A stretch of DNA of 64,000 nucleotides. Origin: an uncultured Eubacterium sp. (lineage in GTDB: Bacteria; Bacillota; Clostridia; Oscillospirales; Acutalibacteraceae). The notes under the pieces were generated by a model, which worked only from the letters and a program-made list of their open reading frames with translations, did no database searches and had not been told where the DNA came from. Positions within the stretch are counted from its first letter, which is position 1. Each line of letters opens with the position of its first letter. The stretch lies in NCBI GenBank assembly GCA_900539325.1, contig UQCC01000005.1, positions 83,483-147,482 on the forward strand, in the 5' to 3' direction. Positions 27,784 through 36,405 of the stretch are shown piece by piece. The position numbers and the translations under genes are program-made.

Positions 27784-28034
27784 AGCATTCCCCCCTTTCA
27801 TCATTTCCGTTACTGTCTTTCACTTATTAGTCAACGATTTGGTAAAATGTGACACAAAAAGTTAAAAAAATTTTTAAAAAAGTTTTTTTGTGAAAGACAA
27901 AGGATTAATATTATACCATAATATATAAATTAATACCATTCTCTTTAGCAAAATAAAAAGTCTATTTAGCAAAATAAAAAAGCACATCCGAAGATGTGCA
28001 AAAAAAATAGACACCAAATGGTGTCTATATTTTT
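27784..28034. other. intergenic region upstream of the ECF sigma gene
   Basis: No gene is seen. The region has an AT-rich palindrome (CACAAAAA..TTTTTGTG, 27852-27892), a 16-bp direct repeat tttagcaaaataaaaa at 27944-27959 and 27965-27980 (21-bp period), and two tandem terminators for the tRNA. The stretch TGTGTCACATTTTACC on the minus strand at about 27845-27860 could be part of an ECF-type promoter. Confidence 0.5.
27982..28028 (-). terminator. tandem intrinsic terminators of tRNA-Leu(GAG)
   Basis: Hairpin ATAGACACC/GGTGTCTAT (28007-28015 with 28020-28028) followed by seven or more T on the minus strand. It is then followed by GCACATC/GATGTGC (27982-27988 with 27993-27999) and a second T-run. 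Confidence 0.85.
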
Positions 28035-28119
28035 TGGTGCGAGAGACGGGACTTGAACCCGTACGAGTCGCCCCACACGCCCCTCAAACGTGCGCGTCTG
28101 CCGATTCCGCCACTCTCGC
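28035..28119 (-). tRNA. tRNA-Leu (anticodon GAG)
   Basis: The acceptor stem GCGAGAG pairs with CTCTCGC, and CCA is encoded. The anticodon stem CACGT/GCGTG encloses TTGAGGG, giving anticodon GAG. A long variable arm and GGGTTCAAGTCCC T-arm are typical of class II tRNA-Leu. It has a consensus promoter and tandem terminators. Confidence 0.95.
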
Positions 28120-28132
28120 GTCAACAGTTAGA

Positions 28133-28161
28133 AGTATAACAGAACAGGCTACAAATGTCAA
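28133..28161 (-). promoter_or_regulatory. predicted promoter of tRNA-Leu(GAG)
   Basis: On the minus strand: TTGACA (28161-28156), 17-base spacer, TATACT (28138-28133). This is close to the sigma-A consensus, 14 bases before the mature tRNA. Confidence 0.8.
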
Positions 28162-28198
28162 CTCTTTTTTTGAATTTTTTTAAAGTTTTTTTGAGTTT

Positions 28199-28852
28199 TT
28201 AAAATAAACTTGATATGTAGCTCGTTTCGTCTATTATCACTGACGGATGCTCGGCAAAAAGAGTTTCAAACGACCTAAAGCCCCAAGAGCAACCTACTGC
28301 TTCTATATCAGCGTTTTTGGCTGTTCGCATATCAACTTCGCTGTCGCCAAAGAAAATTGCCTCTGTCGGCTTGCAATCAACCGCTGAAAGTGCCATTAAA
28401 GTAGTTGTTGGGTCGGGCTTGGTAGGGAGTCCGTCCACACAACCGGTAATATAATCGAAAAAGCCTTTGCCGAAAATATGCTCAACCATACCGTGAGCGG
28501 CAATGTCAGGTTTGTTTGAAACAACGCAAAGTTTTATTCCTTTATCCTTAAGAATTTGGAGTTGCTCCTTAATGCCGTCATAAGCGTGAGCATGGTCAAG
28601 CTTAATTTTATCATATATAGGTTTAAACTCCTCATAACGGTCATTGAGTGTTTTCTCATCCAAAGTATGGTCAAAGGCACGCTCAACAAGTTTTTTTGCA
28701 CCGTTGCCCACAAACTTTTTGTAATCATCCAAAGACCAATTTGCTTCAAAATTATGCTTTTTAAGCAATATTTCAGTTGCACCTGCCAAATCATCAATAG
28801 TGTTGACAAGTGTGCCGTCCAAATCAAACACAGCACATTTAATTTTACTCAT
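28199..28852 (-). CDS. HAD-family phosphatase (phosphoglycolate phosphatase-like)
   Basis: Hydrolase of 217 residues with the HAD motifs FDLDGTLVNT (nucleophile Asp), VVSNKPD (motif II), KPDPTT (motif III Lys) and FFGDSEVDM (motif IV). A helical cap of about 70 residues sits after motif I, as in Gph. The start at 28852 has GGGTGAT 5-9 bases upstream and overlaps the potD stop codon by 8 bases, so it is co-expressed with the polyamine transporter. The substrate cannot be read from the sequence. Confidence 0.85.
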   Translation of the reverse strand: MSKIKCAVFDLDGTLVNTIDDLAGATEILLKKHNFEANWSLDDYKKFVGNGAKKLVERAFDHTLDEKTLNDRYEEFKPIYDKIKLDHAHAYDGIKEQLQILKDKGIKLCVVSNKPDIAAHGMVEHIFGKGFFDYITGCVDGLPTKPDPTTTLMALSAVDCKPTEAIFFGDSEVDMRTAKNADIEAVGCSWGFRSFETLFAEHPSVIIDETSYISSLF

Positions 28853-30110
28853 ACAAATCACCCAAATCCTGTTCCTTATCTTTTTTTCGTTTTCTGACAA
28901 AATAGGTGGCAACCGCTATAACAACAACACCTGCCACTACGCCCGATTCAATATAAATCTTGCGTTCTGTTTTTTTGCTGTTTACAGAGAGATTTCCGCT
29001 TTTTACGCTTGACCACAAATTGTTTTCAAGTTCAAGAATATTCTGCGGAAGATTTGAAAAAACCTCATTTTTAGGTGCAGGATCGGGATAAACCGCTTTA
29101 TTGCCGTAAAGCGAACATTCCTCGTTTTCCTGAACTGCCTTGTTTGCGGAAGCATAGAAAATATATTCCTCATTTGCAAGCGCAACCTCAGGTTCCTGCA
29201 TAAAGTTTATAAACGCTTCTGCACCTTTTTTGTTCTGTGTGCATTTTGGAATACAAAAAGCATCATAAAAAGCATTTACGCCCTCTTTTGGATAAGCAAA
29301 GCCCAAATCGGGATTATTCTCATTCATAAGAACATAATCGCCGACATAATAGGTCGCAAATGCGTACTCGCCCGATTCCATAAGGTTGAACACCTCGTCC
29401 ATAACATAAACGGGATTAACCTTATCTTTTTGCTCGGCAAGGAGTTTTGCGGCGTCCACCCAATCCTGCTCGTTTTGAGTGTTCAGGCTTTGACCCAACA
29501 GTTTTTGAGCAATGGCAAACGCATCACGACTGTTGTTGAACATCAACACCTTACCCTTGTACTGCTCATCCCACAAGACTTTCCAAGAATCAGGCTTTTC
29601 TTTAACCAACTTCTTATTATATATAAGAACGGTATAGCCTGTGTTAAAGCAAACAGAATACTTCTGTTGAGGGTCAAACGGAAGATTTAAGCAATCCTCA
29701 CGCATATACTTCATATTCGGAATATTTGAATAATCAAGCGGAAGAAGCATATCTTCGTCAATAAGACGCTCAACCATATAATCAGACGGAGTGATTACAT
29801 CATAAGAAACGCCACCGCCCGAAAGTTTGGAATACATATTCTCGTTTGATTCAAAATTGGTATAATTGACTTTTGCACCCGTAAGTTTTTCAAACTCACG
29901 GACAACATCCATTGAGCCTTCTCCGCCGTCGGAAATATACTCGCCCCAATTGTACACATTGACAGTTGTGCCCTGAAGTCCGAGCGACTTATAATAAGCC
30001 TTTTGCTCATCGGAAAAATAATTCTCATCGGCATAGGCTGTGACATTCATAAGCGGCAAAGCACACACAAGGCACATAAGGAAAGCAACAATTCTTTTAA
30101 ATTTAATCAT
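28845..30110 (-). CDS. potD: spermidine/putrescine-binding protein PotD with C-terminal membrane anchor
   Basis: Solute-binding protein of 421 residues. A signal peptide (about 1-27) leads into the PotD fold with VNVYNWGEYISDGGEGS, YDVITPSDYMVERLI and the FNNSRDAF and PKEGVNAFYDAFCIPK ligand-site segments. Clostridial PotD is usually a lipoprotein. Here no lipobox is present and the C-terminus (about 386-408) is a hydrophobic helix followed by RKRKKDKEQ, so the protein appears anchored by its C-terminus. It overlaps potC upstream by 4 bases. Confidence 0.93.
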   Translation of the reverse strand: MIKFKRIVAFLMCLVCALPLMNVTAYADENYFSDEQKAYYKSLGLQGTTVNVYNWGEYISDGGEGSMDVVREFEKLTGAKVNYTNFESNENMYSKLSGGGVSYDVITPSDYMVERLIDEDMLLPLDYSNIPNMKYMREDCLNLPFDPQQKYSVCFNTGYTVLIYNKKLVKEKPDSWKVLWDEQYKGKVLMFNNSRDAFAIAQKLLGQSLNTQNEQDWVDAAKLLAEQKDKVNPVYVMDEVFNLMESGEYAFATYYVGDYVLMNENNPDLGFAYPKEGVNAFYDAFCIPKCTQNKKGAEAFINFMQEPEVALANEEYIFYASANKAVQENEECSLYGNKAVYPDPAPKNEVFSNLPQNILELENNLWSSVKSGNLSVNSKKTERKIYIESGVVAGVVVIAVATYFVRKRKKDKEQDLGDLYE

Positions 30111-30922
30111 TTTGCCGCCTCCTTTTTTTCTGCCCTTGTTTGTGCGACATTCATAAAAATCAAAAGCACAAGAATGACAAGGAACATAAGGGTTGACAAT
30201 GCAAACATATCGGGCTTTACCCTCTTTTTGGTAAGAGAGAAAATATAAATCGGCAAGGTCTGGAATGACGGTCCGTTGGTGAAATACGAAATGATGAAAT
30301 CATCAAGTGACAATGTGAACGACATAATGCAACCTGTGATGATACCATTCATAATTTCAGGCATAACGACCTTCATAAAAGCCTTGAACGGTTTACAACC
30401 GAGGTCTACCGCCGCTTCGTAGACATTCATATCGAACTGACGAAGTTTTGGCATAACATTCAAAATAACATACGGCAAACAGAATGTAACATGGGCAATG
30501 AGAAGTGTAGTGAAACCGAGCACCTCTTTTACATTGACAAGTGCACCGACAAATACAAACAAAAGCATCATTGAGATACCTGTTACAATTTCAGGATTCA
30601 TCATAGGAATGTTTGTGACATTCATCATTGTTTTTTTGTACAATCTGTTTTTCTGCATAAACAGACCAACCGAAGCCATAACACCAAGTACGGTGGAAAC
30701 AACCATTGTTACAAGTGCAAGCAAAACAGTGTTTTTGAGTGCGTTCATAGCGGCTGTGTCGTGGAACATCTCACCCCACCACGAAGTTGAAAAGCCGTCC
30801 ATAATATAGGTTGAAGAACCCGAATTGAACGAAAACACGGTCATAACGGCAATAGGTGCGTACAGGAAAATGAATATGAGCACCATATAAAGTCTTGATG
30901 CAAGCGAAACCTTATTTTTCAT
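30107..30922 (-). CDS. potC: spermidine/putrescine ABC transporter permease PotC
   Basis: Permease of 271 residues with six helices and the EAA loop EAAVDLGCKPFKAFMKVVMPEI that contacts the ATPase. SFTLSLDDFIISYFTNGP is a typical PotC segment. It overlaps potB upstream and potD downstream by 4 bases each. Confidence 0.94.
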   Translation of the reverse strand: MKNKVSLASRLYMVLIFIFLYAPIAVMTVFSFNSGSSTYIMDGFSTSWWGEMFHDTAAMNALKNTVLLALVTMVVSTVLGVMASVGLFMQKNRLYKKTMMNVTNIPMMNPEIVTGISMMLLFVFVGALVNVKEVLGFTTLLIAHVTFCLPYVILNVMPKLRQFDMNVYEAAVDLGCKPFKAFMKVVMPEIMNGIITGCIMSFTLSLDDFIISYFTNGPSFQTLPIYIFSLTKKRVKPDMFALSTLMFLVILVLLIFMNVAQTRAEKKEAAK

Positions 30923-31746
30923 ATAACGACACCTCCGTCCTGTGTGCCGTCATCAAAGTAATTCATTACTCCGAGGCATACGAAAATCAAAATCATAAGA
31001 ACAAAACTGAGTGCCGCACCGAGATGATAGTTATTTGCCGATTGGAACTGAGTTTCGATAACATCGCCGATAAGAACAATCTGACCGCCGCCGAGTTTTT
31101 GTGTGATGTAGAAAGTTGAAACGCAAGGCACAAACACCATTGTAATGCCTGACAAAAGACCCGGTAACGACAAAGGCAAAATTACTCTTTTGAAGGTTGT
31201 TATTCTGCCGGAGCCCAAATCGTGAGCCGCCTCAACAAGCGAATTGTCAAGTTTTGAAAGAACGGTATAAATCGGCAAAATCATATAAGGCAGGAAATTA
31301 TAAACCATACCGAAAATTACCGCACCGCCTGTATTAATCATATGAACACTCTTTAATCCGAGAGTGTTGAGCAAGCTGTTCACTACTCCGCTGTCGCCCA
31401 AAATAGTCATAAGACTGTATGTGCGGATAAGGAAATTCATCCACATCGGGAGCATAACAAGGAGCACCATCGTTCTTTGAGTGTTAACGCTGTGCTTTGA
31501 AAGAGCATAGGCAAACGGATAACCGATAAACACGCAAATAACCGTTGCCGCCAAGCCATAAAGAACCGACAACAAAATTGTCGGAAAATAATTTTTTATC
31601 TGTGCAATATTTGAAAAAGTGAACGCACCTGTTTTATCGGTGAAAGCATAGAACACAACCATAACAAGCGGAACGATGATAAAAAGCACAGACCAAAGCA
31701 AATAGGGCTTATCAAGCATTTTTTGAGAAAGACTACTCTTCTTCAT
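30919..31746 (-). CDS. potB: spermidine/putrescine ABC transporter permease PotB
   Basis: Permease of 275 residues with six helices and the EAA loop [21 protein letters not shown]. The frame is open to 31815, but ATG 31746 with GGGAGGAC upstream starts a normal PotB N-terminus and overlaps the potA end by 14 bases. It pairs with PotC. Confidence 0.93.
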   Translation of the reverse strand: MKKSSLSQKMLDKPYLLWSVLFIIVPLVMVVFYAFTDKTGAFTFSNIAQIKNYFPTILLSVLYGLAATVICVFIGYPFAYALSKHSVNTQRTMVLLVMLPMWMNFLIRTYSLMTILGDSGVVNSLLNTLGLKSVHMINTGGAVIFGMVYNFLPYMILPIYTVLSKLDNSLVEAAHDLGSGRITTFKRVILPLSLPGLLSGITMVFVPCVSTFYITQKLGGGQIVLIGDVIETQFQSANNYHLGAALSFVLMILIFVCLGVMNYFDDGTQDGGVVI

Positions 31747-32872
31747 TTTCGTCCTCCCAATTATATGACGCATCGGAAATATGGTCCATCTCGTCGGAGA
31801 ATGATGAATAGTCACCGAACTCGCCTGAATATTCGCTGCGTTTCATAATATGAATAGCATCAGGTTCGATGTGCATACCGATAGTGTCATCAACATGGAT
31901 GTCGTCCCTTGTGGTTTGAATCATCCAAATAAAGCCGTTTACATCAACAAGAATTTCAAAATGAACACCCTTGAATGTTACGGAAGTTACCTTACCTGTA
32001 AGAGAAGCCTGTGTGCCCGGTTCCCTGATCAAAATATCTTCAGGACGAACAACAGCCTCTACGAATTCGTTTTTGTCAAAGCCTTTATCAAGGCACTTGA
32101 ACTTGACACCGCCAAAAGTTACAAGATAGTCTTCAAGCATAATTGCATCAACGATATTACTTTCGCCGATGAAGTCGGCTACAAAAGCGTTGACAGGCTC
32201 GTTATAAATATCTTCGGGAGTACCGATTTGCTGGATTTTACCCTTATCCATAACAACCACGGTATCGCTCATAGAGAGTGCTTCCTCTTGGTCGTGGGTA
32301 ACATAAATAAAGGTTATGCCGAGTTCCTGCTGAATATTTTTGAGTTCTCGTTGCATATCTTTGCGAAGCTTTAAATCGAGTGCACCGAGCGGCTCGTCCA
32401 AAAGAAGAATATGCGGTTTGTTTGCAAGTGCTCTTGCAATGGCAACACGCTGCTGCTGACCGCCCGAAAGCGAGTTGATAGGACGCTTTTCAAAGCCTTT
32501 AAGGTTAACAAGTTTGAGCATATCGGCAACGATTTGACGAACCTCCTCTTTAGGCTTCTTTTGAAGCTGAGGTCCGAATGCTATATTTTCATATACATTC
32601 AAATGAGAAAAAAGAGCATAACGCTGAAAGATGGTATTGACTCTACGCTTATGTGCAGGCAGGTCGTTGATGCGTTTACCCTCGAATATAATATCTCCGC
32701 TGTCCGGTTTGACAAAGCCGGCAATGGCACGAAGAGTTGTGGTTTTACCGCATCCTGATGGTCCTAACAGGGTTATAAACTCTTTTTCGTTGATGTATAA
32801 ATTCAGATTTTCCAAAACTGTGTTATCACCATAGCTCACGGTGATATTCTTCAAGTCAATAATCTTTTTCAA
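31733..32872 (-). CDS. potA: spermidine/putrescine ABC transporter ATPase PotA
   Basis: ATPase of 379 residues with Walker [10 protein letters not shown], signature [15 protein letters not shown], Walker [12 protein letters not shown] and the H-loop [10 protein letters not shown]-terminal TOBE-like domain follows. The C-terminus has an acidic tail (about 350-379) beyond the usual length. The start is TTG at 32872 with GAGGAAG 9 bases upstream. It heads potABCD-HAD. Confidence 0.95.
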   Translation of the reverse strand: MKKIIDLKNITVSYGDNTVLENLNLYINEKEFITLLGPSGCGKTTTLRAIAGFVKPDSGDIIFEGKRINDLPAHKRRVNTIFQRYALFSHLNVYENIAFGPQLQKKPKEEVRQIVADMLKLVNLKGFEKRPINSLSGGQQQRVAIARALANKPHILLLDEPLGALDLKLRKDMQRELKNIQQELGITFIYVTHDQEEALSMSDTVVVMDKGKIQQIGTPEDIYNEPVNAFVADFIGESNIVDAIMLEDYLVTFGGVKFKCLDKGFDKNEFVEAVVRPEDILIREPGTQASLTGKVTSVTFKGVHFEILVDVNGFIWMIQTTRDDIHVDDTIGMHIEPDAIHIMKRSEYSGEFGDYSSFSDEMDHISDASYNWEDENEEE

Positions 32873-33030
32873 TTATGCACTTCCTCTTTATTGCAGGCGT
32901 TGGAAAGACTCACCAACCCCCTCACGATTTACAATTAAAAAATTGCATTAAGACAAATATATATTTTTTGTTTTATAATGTCAATATATTTTTAAAAATA
33001 ATGTCGAAAAAATATTGCTTCTTATTTAAT

Positions 33031-33144
33031 CCCTCAGCCGCACACAAGGTGCGACAGCTTTACTGCGTAGACGCCCCCTTTTGTCTGCGTTGCAGACATT
33101 TCCCCCGATTAACGGGGGAATCACCTTGCAACAAGAGGAGCCTT
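33031..33144 (-). repeat. composite interspersed repeat, copy 3
   Basis: Most of the gap between dpaB and potA is filled by this element. It begins CCCTCAGCCGCAC..GTGCGACAGCTT and ends ACAAGAGGAGCCTTA, the outer parts of the repeat at 8435 and 40551. Between them lies a further block with hairpins GTCTGC-N3-GCAGAC (33083-33097) and CCCCCG-N5-CGGGGG (about 33102-33118). It may serve as terminator for dpaAB. Confidence 0.7.
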
Positions 33145-33150
33145 AATGGA

Positions 33151-33711
33151 CTAAAGAATTGGGTTGAACTGCACGCCGTCAACTGCACACTTGATTGTGC
33201 CCTCCACTTTTGAAAAATCGCAGACTAAAGAACGAGGCTTTTCGCAAGGATTATCGAGTGCCATAGGAACGAAATAGAAATTTCGATTGTTCATAAGGAT
33301 ACCGATATTTTTTGCCGAAGCACCGAGAGCGTCATTTGTTGAAACACCGATAACAACAGGCTTGTCGTTGCGGAGATGCGATTTTACCGCCATTGTGACG
33401 GGAGTGTCGTTTATACCGTTTGCAAGTTTTGCGAGTGTGTTGGAAGTACACGGAACAACACACAGCACATCAAACATATGCTTCGGTCCAATCGGTTCGG
33501 CAGAATCAATGGTTGAAATTATCTCTCTGCCGCAGATTGAAGCGACCTTCTCCCTCACATCTTTAGCATTTCCGAATCTTGTGTCAATATTATAAGCGTT
33601 GAACGACATAATCGGAGTGACAATGTGACCGCTGTCTGCAAGTGATTGCATAGCCTCAATGCTTTTTTTAAATGTACAAAACGAGCCTGTAAGGCAATAT
33701 CCGATTTTCAC
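33151..33711 (-). CDS. dpaB: dipicolinate synthase subunit B
   Basis: Flavoprotein-like subunit (SpoVFB) of 186 residues with the N-terminal GYCLTGSFCTF and the VVPCTSNTLAKLANGI and GVSTNDALG segments typical of DpaB. With DpaA it makes dipicolinic acid, which fills the spore core. It overlaps dpaA by 4 bases. The presence of dpaAB shows that the organism is a spore former of the dpaAB type rather than of the EtfA-dependent type. Confidence 0.95.
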   Translation of the reverse strand: MKIGYCLTGSFCTFKKSIEAMQSLADSGHIVTPIMSFNAYNIDTRFGNAKDVREKVASICGREIISTIDSAEPIGPKHMFDVLCVVPCTSNTLAKLANGINDTPVTMAVKSHLRNDKPVVIGVSTNDALGASAKNIGILMNNRNFYFVPMALDNPCEKPRSLVCDFSKVEGTIKCAVDGVQFNPIL

Positions 33712-34421
33712 AGTTTCACCCCCATATGTTCAATTACTGCTTTTGCAACAGTTTTTCCTGCTGATTTTGGCGAATATTTAGCAGGGAGTCCTCTTGCCAC
33801 AATCAAATTCAGTCCGAGTGATTCGGCAAAATGCACATCAATTCCACCCGGAAATGATGCCAAATCAACAAGCAACGCATCCTTTTTGAACAAGCGAAGT
33901 TCCCTTTCGTTGATTATCGGATGAGGTACTGTGTTGAACACAAAATCAAAATCGTTTTGTTGTGCAAGTTCATCAAGGGTTACGGCCAAAGCACCGTTCA
34001 TTTCAGCCGTTGTTCGCTGAACACCGTTTCGTGCACAAACGGTTATGTGCGATGTATACGGAGTTAAAAATCTATGGAGAGCTTTTGCGATTCTGCCGTA
34101 GCCGAGAATAAGAATGTTTGAATTAACAAGGCTCAAATCGCTGCTTTGGCAAGCAATACACACAGCCGCTTCAGCCGTATAAAAAGCATTTTCGGCTGCA
34201 AAGCGTTCATCTTTTGTATAATCAAAAACATTGTCGCCCGAAACATTTCCCGCACAAATGTGAAAATCTCTGTAAGCATCAAGGCTTGGCGGATTTACGC
34301 CTGTCAGAACAAAGTCGGCTTTTGAAAGATTATCAACAGCCTTATACCCAAACTTTTGAAGATAATCGCACGCATAAGCTACCCTTTTATCGTCAAAAGA
34401 CGCAACATAAAAATTTGTCAT
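33708..34421 (-). CDS. dpaA: dipicolinate synthase subunit A
   Basis: NAD(P)-dependent subunit (SpoVFA) of 237 residues with a Rossmann loop ILGYGRIAKAL and the C-terminal RGLPAKYSPKSAGKTVA. The start at 34421 is preceded by AAAGGTGG. A GTG codon 12 bases further up is in frame but lies inside that ribosome site. Expression is probably mother-cell specific; no clear sporulation promoter was picked out by eye. Confidence 0.94.
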   Translation of the reverse strand: MTNFYVASFDDKRVAYACDYLQKFGYKAVDNLSKADFVLTGVNPPSLDAYRDFHICAGNVSGDNVFDYTKDERFAAENAFYTAEAAVCIACQSSDLSLVNSNILILGYGRIAKALHRFLTPYTSHITVCARNGVQRTTAEMNGALAVTLDELAQQNDFDFVFNTVPHPIINERELRLFKKDALLVDLASFPGGIDVHFAESLGLNLIVARGLPAKYSPKSAGKTVAKAVIEHMGVKL

Positions 34422-34531
34422 ATTTACTACCACCTTTTATATTTTATGAAATAATATAAAAAGGGTGTTTATTTTTTACAAATTAGGTAGTATAATAAAA
34501 AAGATAATATGATTAATCGGGAGGAATATCC

Positions 34532-35926
34532 TTGAAAAATATAGATGAATTACTCAAAGAGAGCAAAAAGATACATTTTATCGGCATTGGCGGTGCAGGA
34601 ATGTGCCCTATTGCAGAGATTTTATTATCCCTCGGATACGAATTGACAGGTTCGGACAACAACGACACCGAAACTTTCAGGCGAGTTGAAAAAGAGGGTG
34701 CAACGGTATTTTTGGGTCAGAAGCCCGAAAACATTGCCGACGACACGGAACTTGTTATATACACAAACGCAATCCTTGCAGGCAATGCGGAACTTGAATA
34801 CGCAAAAGCAAACTTTCCTTGTTTTGAAAGAGCGGAAGCACTCGGTGCACTCAGCCGTATTTTTTCAAACTGCATAGGTGTTTGCGGTACTCACGGCAAA
34901 ACAACAACAACATCAATGATAACTCAAATTCTTATGGAAGCAGGTCTTGACCCGTCTGCTGTTATCGGCGGCAAGCTTCCTTTAATCAACGCATACGGCA
35001 GATACGGACACAGCCAAAACTTTGTGTGCGAAAGCTGTGAATTCAACAACACATTTTTGCATATGAATCCCGATATGGCGGTTATACTCAACATTGACGA
35101 GGACCACCTCGACTTTTTCGGCAACCTTGACAACATCAAAAAGTCATTCAGAAAATTTGCCGAACTCACAACAAAAACAATCATTTATAACGGCGACGAT
35201 GCAAACACGGTTGACACGCTCAAAGGCATTGAGGGCAAAAAGCTCATCTCTGTCGGCAGAAATGACGGCAACGAATGGGTGGCAAAGAATGTTGATGTTC
35301 CGGGCGGTTTTCACAGCGAATACGATGCCTACCACAACGGTGAATTTGTTGCACATGTTGTACTTTCCGTTCCGGGTGAGCACAATATTTTAAACTCGCT
35401 TTGTGCATTTGCGGCAGCATACGAAAGCGGAGCCGAAATCGAAAAAATCCTTGAGGGACTTAAACACTTCGGCGGTGCGGCAAGAAGATTTGAAAAGCTC
35501 GGCACATACTGCGGAGTGACCTTTGCAGACGACTACGCACACCACCCGGCAGAAATCAAAGTTACTCTTGAAGCTGCTAAAAAAATGGGATACAAACATG
35601 TTTGGGCAGTGCACCAGCCGTTTACATTTTCGAGAACTTCCCTGCTTCTTGATGATTTTGCAGAGGTTTTGCAAATTGCCGACAAGTGCGTGATAAGTGC
35701 GATTATGGGCAGCCGTGAAGTGAACACGATAGGAATAAAGGCAACAGACCTTTCAAGCAAAATTCCGGGTGCGGTTCAGCTTGACACATTTGAAGAAATT
35801 TGCGATTATGTATGCGACAACGCAGAAAGCGGCGATTTGGTAATCACCCTTGGTTGCGGAGATGTGTACAAGGTTGCACGAATGATGTGTAAAAAACTAA
35901 AAGAAAGAGAAGAACAAAATGCTTGA
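34532..35926 (+). CDS. murC: UDP-N-acetylmuramate--L-alanine ligase MurC
   Basis: Adds the first amino acid of the peptidoglycan stem peptide. The 464 residues have the N-terminal HFIGIGGAGMCPIAEIL Rossmann motif, the ATP loop GVCGTHGKTTTTS, the NIDEDHLDFF segment and the C-terminal DDYAHHPAEIK. The start is TTG at 34532 with GGGAGGAAT upstream. It is divergent from dpaA and overlaps the GNAT gene downstream by 8 bases. Confidence 0.96.
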   Translation: MKNIDELLKESKKIHFIGIGGAGMCPIAEILLSLGYELTGSDNNDTETFRRVEKEGATVFLGQKPENIADDTELVIYTNAILAGNAELEYAKANFPCFERAEALGALSRIFSNCIGVCGTHGKTTTTSMITQILMEAGLDPSAVIGGKLPLINAYGRYGHSQNFVCESCEFNNTFLHMNPDMAVILNIDEDHLDFFGNLDNIKKSFRKFAELTTKTIIYNGDDANTVDTLKGIEGKKLISVGRNDGNEWVAKNVDVPGGFHSEYDAYHNGEFVAHVVLSVPGEHNILNSLCAFAAAYESGAEIEKILEGLKHFGGAARRFEKLGTYCGVTFADDYAHHPAEIKVTLEAAKKMGYKHVWAVHQPFTFSRTSLLLDDFAEVLQIADKCVISAIMGSREVNTIGIKATDLSSKIPGAVQLDTFEEICDYVCDNAESGDLVITLGCGDVYKVARMMCKKLKEREEQNA

Positions 35927-36347
35927 ATTTAAGATAACCGACACAGCGACAGACGATTCAAAATTCATCAGATTCACTGTATTTTGTGATGAACAGGGCG
36001 TAATAAAAAACCACGAATTAGATAATTTTGACACAAACAAAGAAGCAAAGCACATTGTAATGTATGATGACGGCAAGCCGATTGCTACATCAAGATTTTA
36101 CAAAGAGCACGGCGACACCTGGCACGCAGGCAGAATTGCGGTAATCAAGGAATACCGTGGCACAGGCTGTGGCAGAAAGGTGCTTGAAAAAGCCGAGGAG
36201 GAAATGAAAAAGCTCGGTGCGACTGAAAGTTTTATTTCTGCACAAACACAGGCTCAAGGCTTTTATGAGGCTCTCGGCTACAAGGCATACGGCGATGTTT
36301 ATCCGGAAGAGGACATACCGCACATTGCAATGAAAAAAGAATTGTAA
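35919..36347 (+). CDS. GNAT-family N-acetyltransferase
   Basis: Acetyl-CoA-dependent transferase of 142 residues. It has the GNAT beta-hairpin, the pyrophosphate-binding loop RGTGCGRKVL and the C-terminal FYEALGYKAYGD. The overall pattern (VFCDEQGV at the N-terminus, EDIPHIAM at the end) is that of the ElaA/YjcF-like subgroup. It is translationally coupled to murC, but a cell-wall role is not implied. Confidence 0.88.
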   Translation: MLEFKITDTATDDSKFIRFTVFCDEQGVIKNHELDNFDTNKEAKHIVMYDDGKPIATSRFYKEHGDTWHAGRIAVIKEYRGTGCGRKVLEKAEEEMKKLGATESFISAQTQAQGFYEALGYKAYGDVYPEEDIPHIAMKKEL

Positions 36348-36352
36348 GACAA

Positions 36353-36386
36353 GAAAAAAAACACCGATTTTGTCGGTGTTTTTTTA
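36353..36386. terminator. bidirectional intrinsic terminator
   Basis: ACACCGA (36361-36367) pairs with TCGGTGT (36373-36379), with A-run before and T-run after. It closes murC-GNAT on the plus strand and the PTS-like gene on the minus strand. Confidence 0.92.
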
Positions 36387-36405
36387 TATTAGGCGAACAC
36401 AGTTT

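Noticed and set aside
27940..28034. Possible CRISPR-like array from the two tttagcaaaataaaaa repeats
   Set aside because: Only two copies with a 5-base spacer; no cas genes are in the window.
32873..33030. Possible riboswitch ahead of potA
   Set aside because: There is a short GTTGG/CCAAC hairpin, but no known riboswitch layout could be recognised by eye.
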